Source: Spirogloea muscicola
Taxonomy: Eukaryota > Streptophyta > Zygnematophyceae > Spirogloeales > Spirogloeaceae
DNA length: 52,469 nt
NCBI GenBank assembly: GCA_009602725.1
Contig: WELB01000094.1
Span: 18,107-70,575, forward strand
Direction: 5' to 3'
The notes below the pieces were generated by a model that searched no databases, was not told the DNA's origin, and worked only from the letters and a program-made list of their open reading frames with translations. A program made the position numbers and the translations under genes. Below, piece after piece: positions 34,001 to 42,789 of the stretch; within the stretch, counting starts at the first letter, position 1; each line of letters begins with the position of its first letter.

Positions 34001-36834
34001 TACTAAGCCTTTGGTTGGCATATGTAAACACACGACCTTGGCTTGATGTTCGAGCAGAGAATGAGCCCTGCTTGTCCACACCTGAGTTAGTGCGCTGTCC
34101 GACAGGCCCACTCGAGTGGCAAAAGAGGAATCCGATTCTACGCTGAGCTGCGCCGAAGGCCAACCCTCTGATGGGCCATCAGGGCTGTCCCCAAGCAATG
34201 GAGGCCATATGAACAACGATGGTTGTGGTGCCTCCATCATCCCTTGCTCTGGCATCAGGTCTTGCATAGTTGAAAAGGAAAGACCACCGAGCTCCGAGGA
34301 TGCTTCTGGACCTGACCAGTAAGCCCCGCAGCCCGTTACGTTGAGGCGCATCAGCTGATCAAGCAGACATAGTTTTTTCGACAGAATGATGCATGTTCTC
34401 AGCGTATTAGCAACCTCCATGGAGCTCCAAAGAGCTGTATCAGCTGCATCCAGCACGAGCATGCTTCGCTGAGCAAAGTAGAGTGGGATAAGTGATGACT
34501 ATATTGTAATATTACCCTTACGGATTTGCTGCGTCCCAAGCTGCTGATCACTCTGCTGCTTTTGGCGCTCCTGCTCCTGCTGCTGCTGCTGCTGATGGGG
34601 AGGCAGCTCACTCAAAGGAGCTGAAGGTGTTGCAAGCACAGGCTCCTGCCGCACAGCGTCGCTGTCGCTGATTGCCCAGGCCTGACCTGCAGGCGCCCTG
34701 TTGGAGTCCTTGAGGTTCAAGATTGATCCACTTGGAGGATCTGACTCTTGCTTGACAGGTGGCAATTGCTGCCACTGTCGTTTGTTGGATGAGGTGTGGT
34801 TTGCAGCAGAGTCCTGCATGGCTGGACGCTCAAACATGCTACCTGGCAAGAGCCCCTGCTTTTGGCCAGGAACCTGCTTCAAGCCTTGCCGCAATGTCTC
34901 TACAATGGCCGAAGCGGCAGGTGGAACACCGGCCTCTCCCAGCTGTTGCTTCGGTGGAGGTCGGAAGGCCTGGAGCGGCAGCACTTGGCGGAGCTGCTGC
35001 TCCAGAAGCGAGGACGGCTGCCTCCTCAGCAACAGCGTTGGGGGCTCTGGTGACACGCCCTCGTCCATGCCATCCTCCTCGATTTCAGCTGTGGGAGCAG
35101 GAGGCAGCTGCTGACAGCCTGCAGCGCTGCTCCCAAGCTGGTTGGATGAGGACGACAGCTCCGAGCCCTGTGAAGTGGAGCGCTCCAGGCTCACGGATGG
35201 CGAATCCTCCGGCGAATCCGGGCGGGAGGTGGGCGAAGGGGCTGCAGCATCTGAGAGCGGGCTGATCGTGGCGGGGGAAGTCGGGGCGCTGCCTTTGGGT
35301 GACGGCGTGGCAGCCGCTGTACGGCTTTGGAACTGCGAAGCAGGCAGCACAATGCTTGAGCAGCAGTGAGGTTGTGACCCTCTTCACAGACAGTGGCCTG
35401 CTGCAGCCTGGCACGTACACTGCCTTGGCTCTGGCAGTGGCACGGGTGAACCCTGAGCTTCAGCTCTTCTACGCAAGGCAGCCAATTGGGTGGGGCAAGG
35501 GCGGGTGCCAGAGTTCGCACATCAGGGACGTGGCGGTAGTGGACCAGCACCAGATTCTCGTTCTTCCTGTCTAAGCACAAATGCAAGCACATGCATACGT
35601 GAGCAAGTCATCGACCTCCGACCCGCGTGAGGACCTTGGCGAGCACCAGCCAGGCAGTTGCACCCTGCTAGTCCACTTTGCACAGGCGGGGTACAGGGGT
35701 GGCTGCCTACCCATCAAGCAGCCAATAGCAGCGTCGCTGGAAGTGATCGTCATCTTCCGAGTGAGCGTAATAGCAGTGCAATATGTCGACGCTGCCCGCC
35801 TGCAGGCCAAGCCACCGGCAGAGCAGCATAGCCACACTGGTGCTTTCATTCAGTTGCTTTGGGTGCACAGAACTTGGTATAGCAACAATCAGACATTGCT
35901 AAACAAACAGACTTCAAGTGTCAGTAACCAACAATTAACCGCTCCCCCTTGGTGTGTGCGATGAAACCCGTGCCTCGACAGCGGCAGCTTACTTTGAGCT
36001 TCTCGTGCGCCTCGCGCACGGTCTTGCCGTCCTTCTTCTTGCGCCAATTGTGGCCGTCCTTGCGGAAGTAGCGCACAAGCTTGCGGTCGAACAGATAGAG
36101 CGACCCGCCTGCACATAGAGGACAGCGTCCAGCTGTCGGCGCAGGTCAGAGGTACCTCGCAGCGAGGCTGGAAATGTATGAGAGGAAGGGCTCGGCAAGG
36201 CGTGCTCGGCAAGGTTGGGGCAAGACCTGGAGGCTTGGTGGGCGGCTCCAGGTTGAGCTGGAAGCCGTAGACGTCGGCCTTGAGCAGGATGTTGCACACC
36301 TCCGCGGGCTTGAGCCACCGCGTGCGCGCGTCCAGCAGCACCTGGCTAATATCGACGTCCCCTCCTCCTGCGCAGGGCCGTAGCGCCCTTCGCCCCGTCC
36401 GTCAGGGCTGGCTCCCAGCTGGCTGTGCGGTGCCGGCTCTCCGGGCCCGGGCAAGCCACAGGCAGTGGCCAGGCTGTGACGCCACGGCCCTCTCTGTGCT
36501 GACTCGTGGTTACTGAGCGGGTCAGCTTAGCAGCAGGTGACGTACATTTGTCCAATGTGCTTGCCTTTGTACTTGGCCACACATGGCCTCCCCATCTCTT
36601 AATATACACGCATCTTCTCTCTGCGCTCAGGCGGGCACGCTGCAGCACGCAGGGGAGCCCGAGGGCCAGCGGCATTGCGCAGCAGAAGGCTGGAGCAGCG
36701 GCAGCCTCACCGCCGGGAGGAGGCGTGGCCGGCCTCGCGCCGGCCATGCCGGCGGCTGGCTGCGGCCCCACGTTGAGGCTGCCAGCAGCGCGCGGCGGAG
36801 GCGCCGTGTGGGAGAGCGACGGTGCCAGAGCCAA
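31090..36834 (-). CDS. CAMTA: CAMTA, calmodulin-binding transcription activator, complete
   Basis: Twelve exons: 36834-36711, 36367-36227, 36108-35993, 35799-35711, 35566-35419, 35332-34522, 34311-34037, 33958-33878, 33567-33139, 33000-32354, 32132-31562, 31440-31090 (3,783 bases, 1,260 residues; all phases agree). CAMTAs bind CGCG-type promoter elements and respond to calcium through calmodulin. Domains in order: CG-1 DNA-binding (TRWLKPAEVCNILL, LYLFDRKLVRYFRKDGHNWR followed by KKKDGKTVREAHEKLK, LHCYYAH, LVLVHYRHV; residues about 43-175); a long Ser/Pro/Gln linker; SKLDSFGQWV; TIG (about 735-800); ankyrin repeats (SLHLAAALGYEWAI, TPLHWAAAHGR, TPADLAAAGGHEGIAAYLAE); IQ motifs (RIQTAYRGHRQQK, RIQRRYRGWRGRR); and the calmodulin-binding helix VQWSVGVLQKAIIRWRQRR. 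The start at 36834 is the first in-frame ATG; a second ATG (MAGARPATPPPG) is possible. Intron 1 contains a dispersed-repeat copy. Confidence 0.92.
36498..36590 (-). repeat. Dispersed repeat copy in CAMTA intron 1
   Basis: The stretch from TGACTCGTGGTTACTGAGCG through AATGTGCTTGCCTTTGTACT to TTGGCCAC is a shortened, diverged copy of the repeat at 43521-43702 (same orientation) and 38412-38590 (opposite). It lies inside CAMTA intron 1 (36710-36368), within a few hundred bases of the transcription start. Boundaries were judged by eye. Confidence 0.7.
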
Positions 36835-37150
36835 GTGGAAGGAGGGCCCCGCGGGCAGGAGGGGCGTGGCTCTCGGCAGGCCAGCTGCGCCACCTCCGGG
36901 CTCACGGGGCGCTGCCCTGCAGCTTCATGCCCCCCAGGTCCAGCGTTCTTCCGGCGCGGCACTGCCCGACACGCCCAGCTCGCCCGCAGCAGCAGACGAG
37001 GGGCTTGCCGACGCTGCTGTGAGGGCCAGCCATGTACTTACTGCCCTTGAGAAGGCAAGGCGCGCTTCTGAGACGAGAAGCACACTTCGCATATTGGCTC
37101 CTTCTTGCCCTTTCAGACCTTCTCTAAGGGCGAGCAAGTCATTCTAGACA

Positions 37151-37383
37151 GTCTACAGCGCTCCCAGGCACTCGCGATACACCAGCGTGCTGGCCGTGCA
37201 TTAGCCCAAGCTAATGGCTCCCGTGGTGGTGGTTTGGCGCCTCAGTATAGCTTGTCAGATATGCATGTGCTCACTCGAGGATATTAGTGTCCCCCTTAGC
37301 CAGCTCATTACTCAGTGAACAGGACATTTGTAAGGCTACAATTGGCCTCCCATTCAGTTCCATGCGCACCGCGCGCGTTCTCT
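37151..37383 (+). repeat. 233-bp repeat module, copy 1 (direct repeat of 44049-44283)
   Basis: From GTCTACAGCGCTCCCAGGCA to CATGCGCACCGCGCG, this stretch matches 44049-44283 base for base over most of its length, at an estimated 90% identity by eye, in the same orientation 6.9 kb apart. It contains GTGGTGGTGGTTTGGCGCC and ATGCATGTGCTCACTCG. Its last 40 bases recur inverted at 37600-37643 and 42551-42596. Confidence 0.88.
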
Positions 37384-37594
37384 CCAGACCTTGTACATTC
37401 CTCTGGGCTGGCCTCTTACAGCCATTGCCGTAAATTGACAATGCTGTTCACCTCGATCGACCTCGTTCACTCTTTCCGGCTTTTCCGACACGTGACCACT
37501 TGAGTCACTGTATATTAGCGCTTCCTCTGGCCCATTCAAATTCCGCCTTGTTTGTTCTGGGCTGGCCTTTCACAGCCATGGCCCTCTACTACTC

Positions 37595-37860
37595 GACGAG
37601 AGAGAAGGCGCGCGGAGCGCATGAAATGAAAGGGAGGCCAATTCAAGCCAATAATTGTTCAGGCAGAGTCTAGTGCAAATTAAACAAGGCTGCATAAGAC
37701 GGAGCCCTATACTAAGGTGCCTAAGGTAACAGGGTGACATTAGTACCCACGGGTGAGCACAAACAAACCCAACAAGCTAACTTGGGGAGCTGGAGCGCCG
37801 CCACGAAAGCCGGAGGCCTGACTTAGGACGCGCCCTACACGCTGGTGAATAGCCAGAAAA
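37595..37860 (-). repeat. Repeat module in opposite orientation, copy A
   Basis: The stretch starting GAGAGAAGGCGCGCGGAGCG is the reverse complement of the end of the 37151-37383 module. A second part (about 37730-37835, with GACATTAGTACCCACGGGTG and GGAGCTGGAGCGCCGCCACG) is inverted relative to 44286-44400. A related copy of the first part lies at 42551-42640, continuing through CCAATTCAAGCCA and TTGTTCAGGCAGA. The modules therefore occur in both directions within one tract. Confidence 0.75.
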
Positions 37861-38411
37861 GCGTCTTGTCTCTTTCCGGGTGTGGCACATATGCGCTTCT
37901 CCATCTCACTCTAGCGGTCCATTGCCCACGTCTTGCATCTGTGTGCTAGCCGTGCTCCAGCAGAAGAAAGAAGAAGTGGCACTCCCAATGGGGTTGTCGT
38001 GTTTGGTAAAGTAGTCCTTTTTCGGCACCTCTTTCTTTGGCTTTGGACATTGTCCATTGCACACAATGCCAGCCCCTCTTCTTTATATATAAATACACGA
38101 AATTCTTTCTTCTCTATGGGCGAGCACTTTCTTCTCTAGGGGCGCGCAATTTCCTTCGAGCTGCAGCCTTTGGCTTTCGTCAGGGGGATTGCTTTCCGGC
38201 TGCTAGTCTTTCTGATTTGCGGCTCCTCATCAGAGGTTTATCCTAGCGGACTTTGAGAAAGCCCTTTTGGCCAGCCCGAAGGAATGTACAAAGAAAATGG
38301 CTCTCCCACAAGGGGCGAGGTCTGTAAAAGCCAGCCCGAAAAGGATTGACAAGGTCCTTCTTTACAGGAAGTGAGTTCTTCCAAGGAGAAAGAATTCGTG
38401 TATGTGACAGT

Positions 38412-38590
38412 AAACAATGGCCAAATGGCCAAATACAAAGGCAAACACATCTAAAGACCTACATGACCTACAGCAGATTGACCCGCTCAGTAACCACGGG
38501 TCAAAACTTAAAGGTCGCTCATCCATGCCTGAATACTAGATGGCAAATACGAAGCCCTTCTGCCACCAACCAGAGCTCGCCCAGCTTTCT
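38412..38590 (+). repeat. 179-bp repeat module (inverted partner of 43521-43702)
   Basis: The stretch from CCAAATGGCCAAATACAAAG through TTGACCCGCTCAGTAACCAC and GAATACTAGATGG to AAGCCCTTCTGCCACCAAC is the reverse complement of 43521-43702, with scattered mismatches. It holds an internal palindrome (TGACCCG ... CGGGTCA, arms separated by about 11 bases). Partial copies occur at 36498-36590 and 42790-42855, and its right end recurs at 45785-45845. Confidence 0.85.
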
Positions 38591-38785
38591 GGTGCAAAGC
38601 ATTAGCCTGAGCACGCTGCAAACAGGCCGAAACGCGCTGTCACAAGAATGACAGATATGCAGCTGGCATGCCCATCTCAGCCGGAAACACATCTGCACGT
38701 CGTGCATAGCCTAGATTGGCAATACTCTGGAGGAGAGTGTGGAAACGAGGACCTAAGCAGCCAAATGTCGAAATGTTCCAAGGGG

Positions 38786-38925
38786 CCAGGGCTGTGAAAA
38801 GCCCAGAAAGAATGAACAAGGTCCAATGGCCTTAAGGCGACAAAACCACATAACTATGCAAGAAAGCCTACAGCGAATGGGAGCTCAATAGCCCCTGTTG
38901 AGCAGCCGGAGGTCAGAGAAACTAG
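38786..38925 (+). repeat. Repeat module with AGAAAGAATGAACAAGGTCC core, copy 1
   Basis: The order GGGCTGTGAAAAG, CCAGAAAGAATGAACAAGGT, AGGCGACAAAACCACA, CTACAGCGAATGGGAGCT and GAGCAGCCGGAGGTC recurs at 39341-39490 and 44412-44575, all on the plus strand. Identity is moderate (about 75-85% by eye). No coding capacity is seen. Confidence 0.75.
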
Positions 38926-39340
38926 TCTCCACGTAACAAGTCCCCTGTCCATGGCCAGAGGCTGCAGCCAAAGCGCGACCGGCAGGCAGATGCAACGTGC
39001 GTGCCATTGACCGCTGCAGCGATACTAACAGGCGCATGCGATACACCTGGGCGAGAGAGCCTGCCGCGTTGAGATCGGCCTGCTCCGCGTGTTAATGTCG
39101 GAACGCAATGCTGCCCGTTAGCGCGTGCAGGAGCTCAAGCCACCGAGCACCGAACGCCCTGTGGATGTTTTCCGAAGAGCCCACTTCATTCTCGATGACA
39201 AGCTGCAATGGAGGCCAGCCGTGTGCCTTCCAAGAAGGGCAAGTGCATCTTTACAGCATAGCTATTCTGATCTGCACTTGCCTACTAGCAATTGTTGAGC
39301 GCCCACTTGCAGAAGTCACGGAGAACCCTTCCGAAGGGGG

Positions 39341-39490
39341 TGAGGGTTGTAAAAGGCCAGCCCAGAAAGAATGAACAAGGTCCAAAGGGTCGAAAGGCGC
39401 CAAAAACATGCAGCAATGCAAAATACTACAACGAATGGCAGCTAAAATAAGCCCGAGTCAGCAGCCGCAAGTCGGAGTGACTTGCAGCTG
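39341..39490 (+). repeat. Repeat module with AGAAAGAATGAACAAGGTCC core, copy 2
   Basis: Same order of blocks as 38786-38925: AAAAGGCCAGCCCAGAAAG, AATGAACAAGGTCCAAAGG, AAAGGCGCCAAAAAC, CAACGAATGGCAGCT and AGTCAGCAGCCGCAAGTCGG. A fragment of the same core occurs again at about 39520-39545. Confidence 0.75.
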
Positions 39491-39780
39491 GAAAAGAAGC
39501 AACCCATTCATGTGTAGAATGGACAAGGTCCGAAGGGGCGGGCCGGAAAGAGCTGAACAACACCGCTACGCAAGTGGCTACTATGCACGGGTGCTCAGCA
39601 CCCCTGGTTAGCACCCGCTCAATCAGAGTAGCGTGCAGCCGAAAAGTGTCACCATAGCGAAAGTCAGAAGCAGCAGCCACAGGACGGGCTGCCCGCAGGT
39701 GCACTGCAAAAGGCCGTAAATGCTGGAGCGAGACAATATAGCAGCAAGAAGAACTATCGTACTCATTGGAGCTTCTTTAC

Positions 39781-39889
39781 CTTGTGGGAAGCATCAACTT
39801 CGGGGGTAATGACACCGTCATAGAGGTCAATATCGAGGTTCTTAAGCTCTGGCGAAATGCGAGCATGACTGATGTTGTTGATTGCTGGA
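39781..39889 (-). other. Isolated exon-like stretch, unrecognised
   Basis: On the minus strand a 109-bp stretch runs from an acceptor (TGATGCAG, ending at 39890) to a donor (GTAAAG at 39780). One frame is open and reads like a real protein segment: PAINNISHARISPELK followed by NLDIDLYDGVITPEVD. I do not recognise it and cannot find convincing partner exons on either side. It may be an exon of an uncalled gene, a gene remnant, or chance. Confidence 0.3.
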
Positions 39890-41008
39890 CTGCATCAATA
39901 TACTCCATATAAGCAGTACGAGACGGGTCATTGCAAAAGCATGGCGGTCGGCTTAATGACCAACAAGTGCTGTTGTCGAAAGTTAGACCAGCAGACAAGC
40001 GGGCTCACAAGCAGCTACCGCGGTGGGCCTGTTCGACCCCGACCAGAGCTATGGCTTTGATCACGGAAGACAAGCAGTGAAGTGGCCATAAGAGGATGAA
40101 ACGCTTGCGAACCTGGCAAGTTGCGCATGCTGCATCAACAGAAAGAAGCAGGTGCGGCAAGTCATTGAGGAGCTCCAAGCTAGCTCAGACCTAGCACGGC
40201 CTCCTCTTCTGCCAGCCTGCAGCGTTGGCTAGCAGCGGTGCAATCTGCTATAGAATCTACATGGCCGGTGCTTTAGGGTTTAGGTTTGAGGCCCAGTACA
40301 CAAGGGAGTATGTGGTAGCACGTGAGGTGAGGTGCCTGTGCTCAGGCTGCCCAAGTGCTGACTGACACATACAACCCCTGCAGGGTGACGTAATGCAACC
40401 GCTTGAGCCGAGCTGGTCATAAGCTCAGCGTCATCTGAGGTCGCTTCCAAAGGTCTAGAGATCTGACACCATCAGGTGGCAAAAGCCAGCACTATTTAGG
40501 ATTGTTTGCACACATAATGACGAGTCTGTAAAATATGGACAAGCTGCTGATCATGTAGTGATCAAAGCTTGATGACTGACTAATGAGCTTGATTAGTGCA
40601 CTGAATTTCTTCCGCCTGACACTGCCTGTTGACTTCTTGCTACAGTTCAAATCGAGCTGGCACTCTTCCGTCGGTAGCCTTTACTACCTATCCATGGATG
40701 GATAATCATTATCACTTGCTGATGCTTTAGAGAATTTCAAGCACACAATTGTCAGAGGCCGCTTTGAAGCTTCCTCATGCTGCGACTGCGGTTGTGATCT
40801 TTGCCAGATCCATCAATTTGGCTAGTCTCAGCGAAATTGGTCGCACGCAACGTGGACGTGGCTGCTTGCAGATGCACTCTCGGGCTTTGATGCTGACGAG
40901 CTAAATGTATGATCTGCCAAGCTTGAATACCACCGCAGGCACGTTGCCTACAGTCAGGTAAGTTGCCAAGGCTATTGGGGGGAGTACTGAGGTTGTCGAC
41001 CCGAATAA

Positions 41009-42336
41009 TCACAATCCTCGACAGGAGTTGTAGCAGGCAGCTGCAAGCTTCGGGTCAGTCTGATATTTGTGGCAGCATGTAGTACAGGTCACTTTGGTGT
41101 TGCTGGGACTCTTCGGGAATGGACATGTGCCACCACAGTGATTGGTCCCGTAGCACCGCCCATTGCAGGCAGGGACACAACTGCCACTTGTAGACTTGCT
41201 TGCGCTCTTCTTCTGCTTCCCAGCAGTTGCTTTTGGAGGAGCCTTGGTGGGAGGTGCTGCAAAGTGGAACACACAGAATGCCGAGGACATACATTCAGGC
41301 CCACATATGCTGGACCTGAGCGCTTGGAGATGCCAAAGTGACCCCTTGCAGAGGCGACAGAAGCAGCTCAGCTAATAAAGGGATCATCTCTGAGCTCGGG
41401 TCTACATGCCTGGGTAGAGGAACTCAGCTTACCTATGCTCTTGCTCTTGCCCTTGGGAAGGACGAGGATGGCGCCCGTCATCCTCAACAAGTGCATGCAG
41501 CAATCATAGGGGTAGAAACCTGGCTTCAAGAACGTGTAGGAGTATGTAACGCCCAGACCAGAAAGTCCGTCTGACCCGAAGCCAGTCACATCGTGGCTGT
41601 AAGGCTCCTTCCCAGCTGGTGCGTTGAACCCTGTGCATAGGAGAGGACCAGCCAAGGACCTCAGGAAGTGCAGATCGAGGTCGGCAAGGAGGAGGTCCGC
41701 AATGTCATCTTGATCTTGCCATTGCTGCCCTTGAGCGTGACGACTGACTGCCAGACCCTTTGCGACGCCACTCTGACGCAAAGGATGCGAAGCAAGTGTA
41801 TGCATGCTCAGCAGGCTGGAAGCAGTGAGTCATACCATCCACGCAGTGCTCTTTGTCGTCCGTCCAGTGCCACGTGCACGTCGTGCCTGCCTCGATTGTC
41901 GTGACGCCGTTCAAGGTAGGGAGCCCCCAGGGCAGGGTGCACTTGGTCACGACTTTGCCTGCCTTGTATCCCTTGAACTTGTTCACCAGGGACGCTGGCG
42001 CCTTCTGGGCGCCTGCACAAGCTCCAGACGAAGGCTGTGAGGCTACGGAGGCGCACTGTGCTCTCTACACACGAGCAGCTGCCAGATGCTCCAGTCAAAG
42101 TGAGACCATCGCCTGCCCCTCACCGGCAAGAAGTTGAGATGCAGGTCGTGGCAGAGGATCGAAGGCTGCCGGCTCGTAGGCCCGCTGACTAATGGGGACT
42201 ACTATGCAGGAGGCATTGGCAAGGCTGGCGCAGGCGCCGTGCGGGCAGGTGAGAAGGAGGGGAGGGAGAGCGCACCGGCGGCGGTCGCCAGCACCAGGAC
42301 GATGGCCAGCGCCAGCGGCGCCCGGGACGGCGCCAT
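41009..42336 (-). CDS. Secreted cupredoxin (plastocyanin-like) with cysteine-rich C-terminal tail
   Basis: Four exons: 42336-42276, 42012-41836, 41630-41433, 41256-41009 (684 bases, 227 residues; phases agree). The N-terminus is a classic signal peptide (MAPSRAPLALAIVLVLATAA, likely cut after GA at about 22), so the protein should be secreted or enter the endomembrane system. The cupredoxin fold follows: IEAGTTCTWHWTDDKEHCVD, GLGVTYSYTFLKPGFYPYDC and MTGAILVLP. The type-1 copper ligands can be assigned as His76, Cys123, His126 and Met130 (C-x2-H-x3-M), all present, so copper binding and electron transfer or copper handling is plausible. A lysine/threonine-rich linker leads to a tail with ten cysteines (CVPACNGRC, HCGGTC, CTTCC, ACYNSC) that I do not recognise; it may form disulfides or bind metal. 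The upstream region is repeat sequence. An undetermined base lies at 42346, just before the start. Confidence 0.87.
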
Positions 42337-42550
42337 TGCGGCGGGNGGCGGCGGCGGCGGCGGCGGCGGCGGCGGGGGTCCGGGCGCGGGGAGAGCCGGG
42401 GCGGGGGTGGAAAAGTCGTCGGGAAGGGAGGCGAGGGCTGCGACTGCTGATATGAGATGGCAAGAGCGGCCCAAAGATGTTCGTGCATTTGAAACAAACG
42501 AAGGCCAAATGGCCGAGTACAAAAGGGGAGATGGAGTGCGTAGGAAGAGA

Positions 42551-42640
42551 GAGAGAAGGCGCGCGGTGCGCATGAAATCAAAGCGAGACCAATTCAAGCC
42601 ATTACATTGTTCAGGCAGAAATTGCAGAAAGTGCAAAGAA
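42551..42640 (-). repeat. Repeat module copy upstream of the cupredoxin gene
   Basis: The stretch with AGAGAAGGCGCGCGGTGCGC, CCAATTCAAGCCATTACATT and GTTCAGGCAG matches 37600-37680 in the same orientation and, in reverse, the ends of the modules at 37383 and 44283. It begins about 215 bp before the cupredoxin ATG, so the probable promoter of that gene overlaps repeat sequence. Confidence 0.75.
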
Positions 42641-42789
42641 TGCAGCGCAAAGAATGTGGCTACATGAAAAGACGCCCTATACTAGGAGGGCCGGAGGTGC
42701 CACAGAGCGGGGGGAGCCGTGCTGACGGGGGCCATGTCGACTCGACCGGTACCGCTTGTGGAGCTGCTAGAGGAGGTTGAGGAGGGGGG

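Larger units (their letters stand above)
36835..41008. other. Repeat-rich intergenic tract, left part
   Basis: About 4.2 kb upstream of CAMTA and downstream of the cupredoxin gene. It is built largely of dispersed repeat modules listed separately (37151-37383, 37595-37860, 37970-38130, 38412-38590, 38786-38925, 39341-39490). Between 39.5 and 41.0 kb I see mostly unique, lower-GC sequence with a single exon-like stretch at 39781-39889. No reverse transcriptase, transposase or integrase frame is visible. Confidence 0.6.

Noticed and set aside
36506-37147. A 213-codon open frame on the plus strand.
   Set aside because: It is antisense to CAMTA exon 1 and includes a translated repeat copy; no family similarity.
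39000-39380. A stretch reading PVDVFRRAHFILDDKLQWRP on the plus strand.
   Set aside because: It looks protein-like, but it is short, lacks splice partners and runs into a repeat module.
40020-40070. A tRNA-like T-loop (CTGTTCGACCCCGACC).
   Set aside because: No matching acceptor stem, D-arm or anticodon arm could be folded around it.
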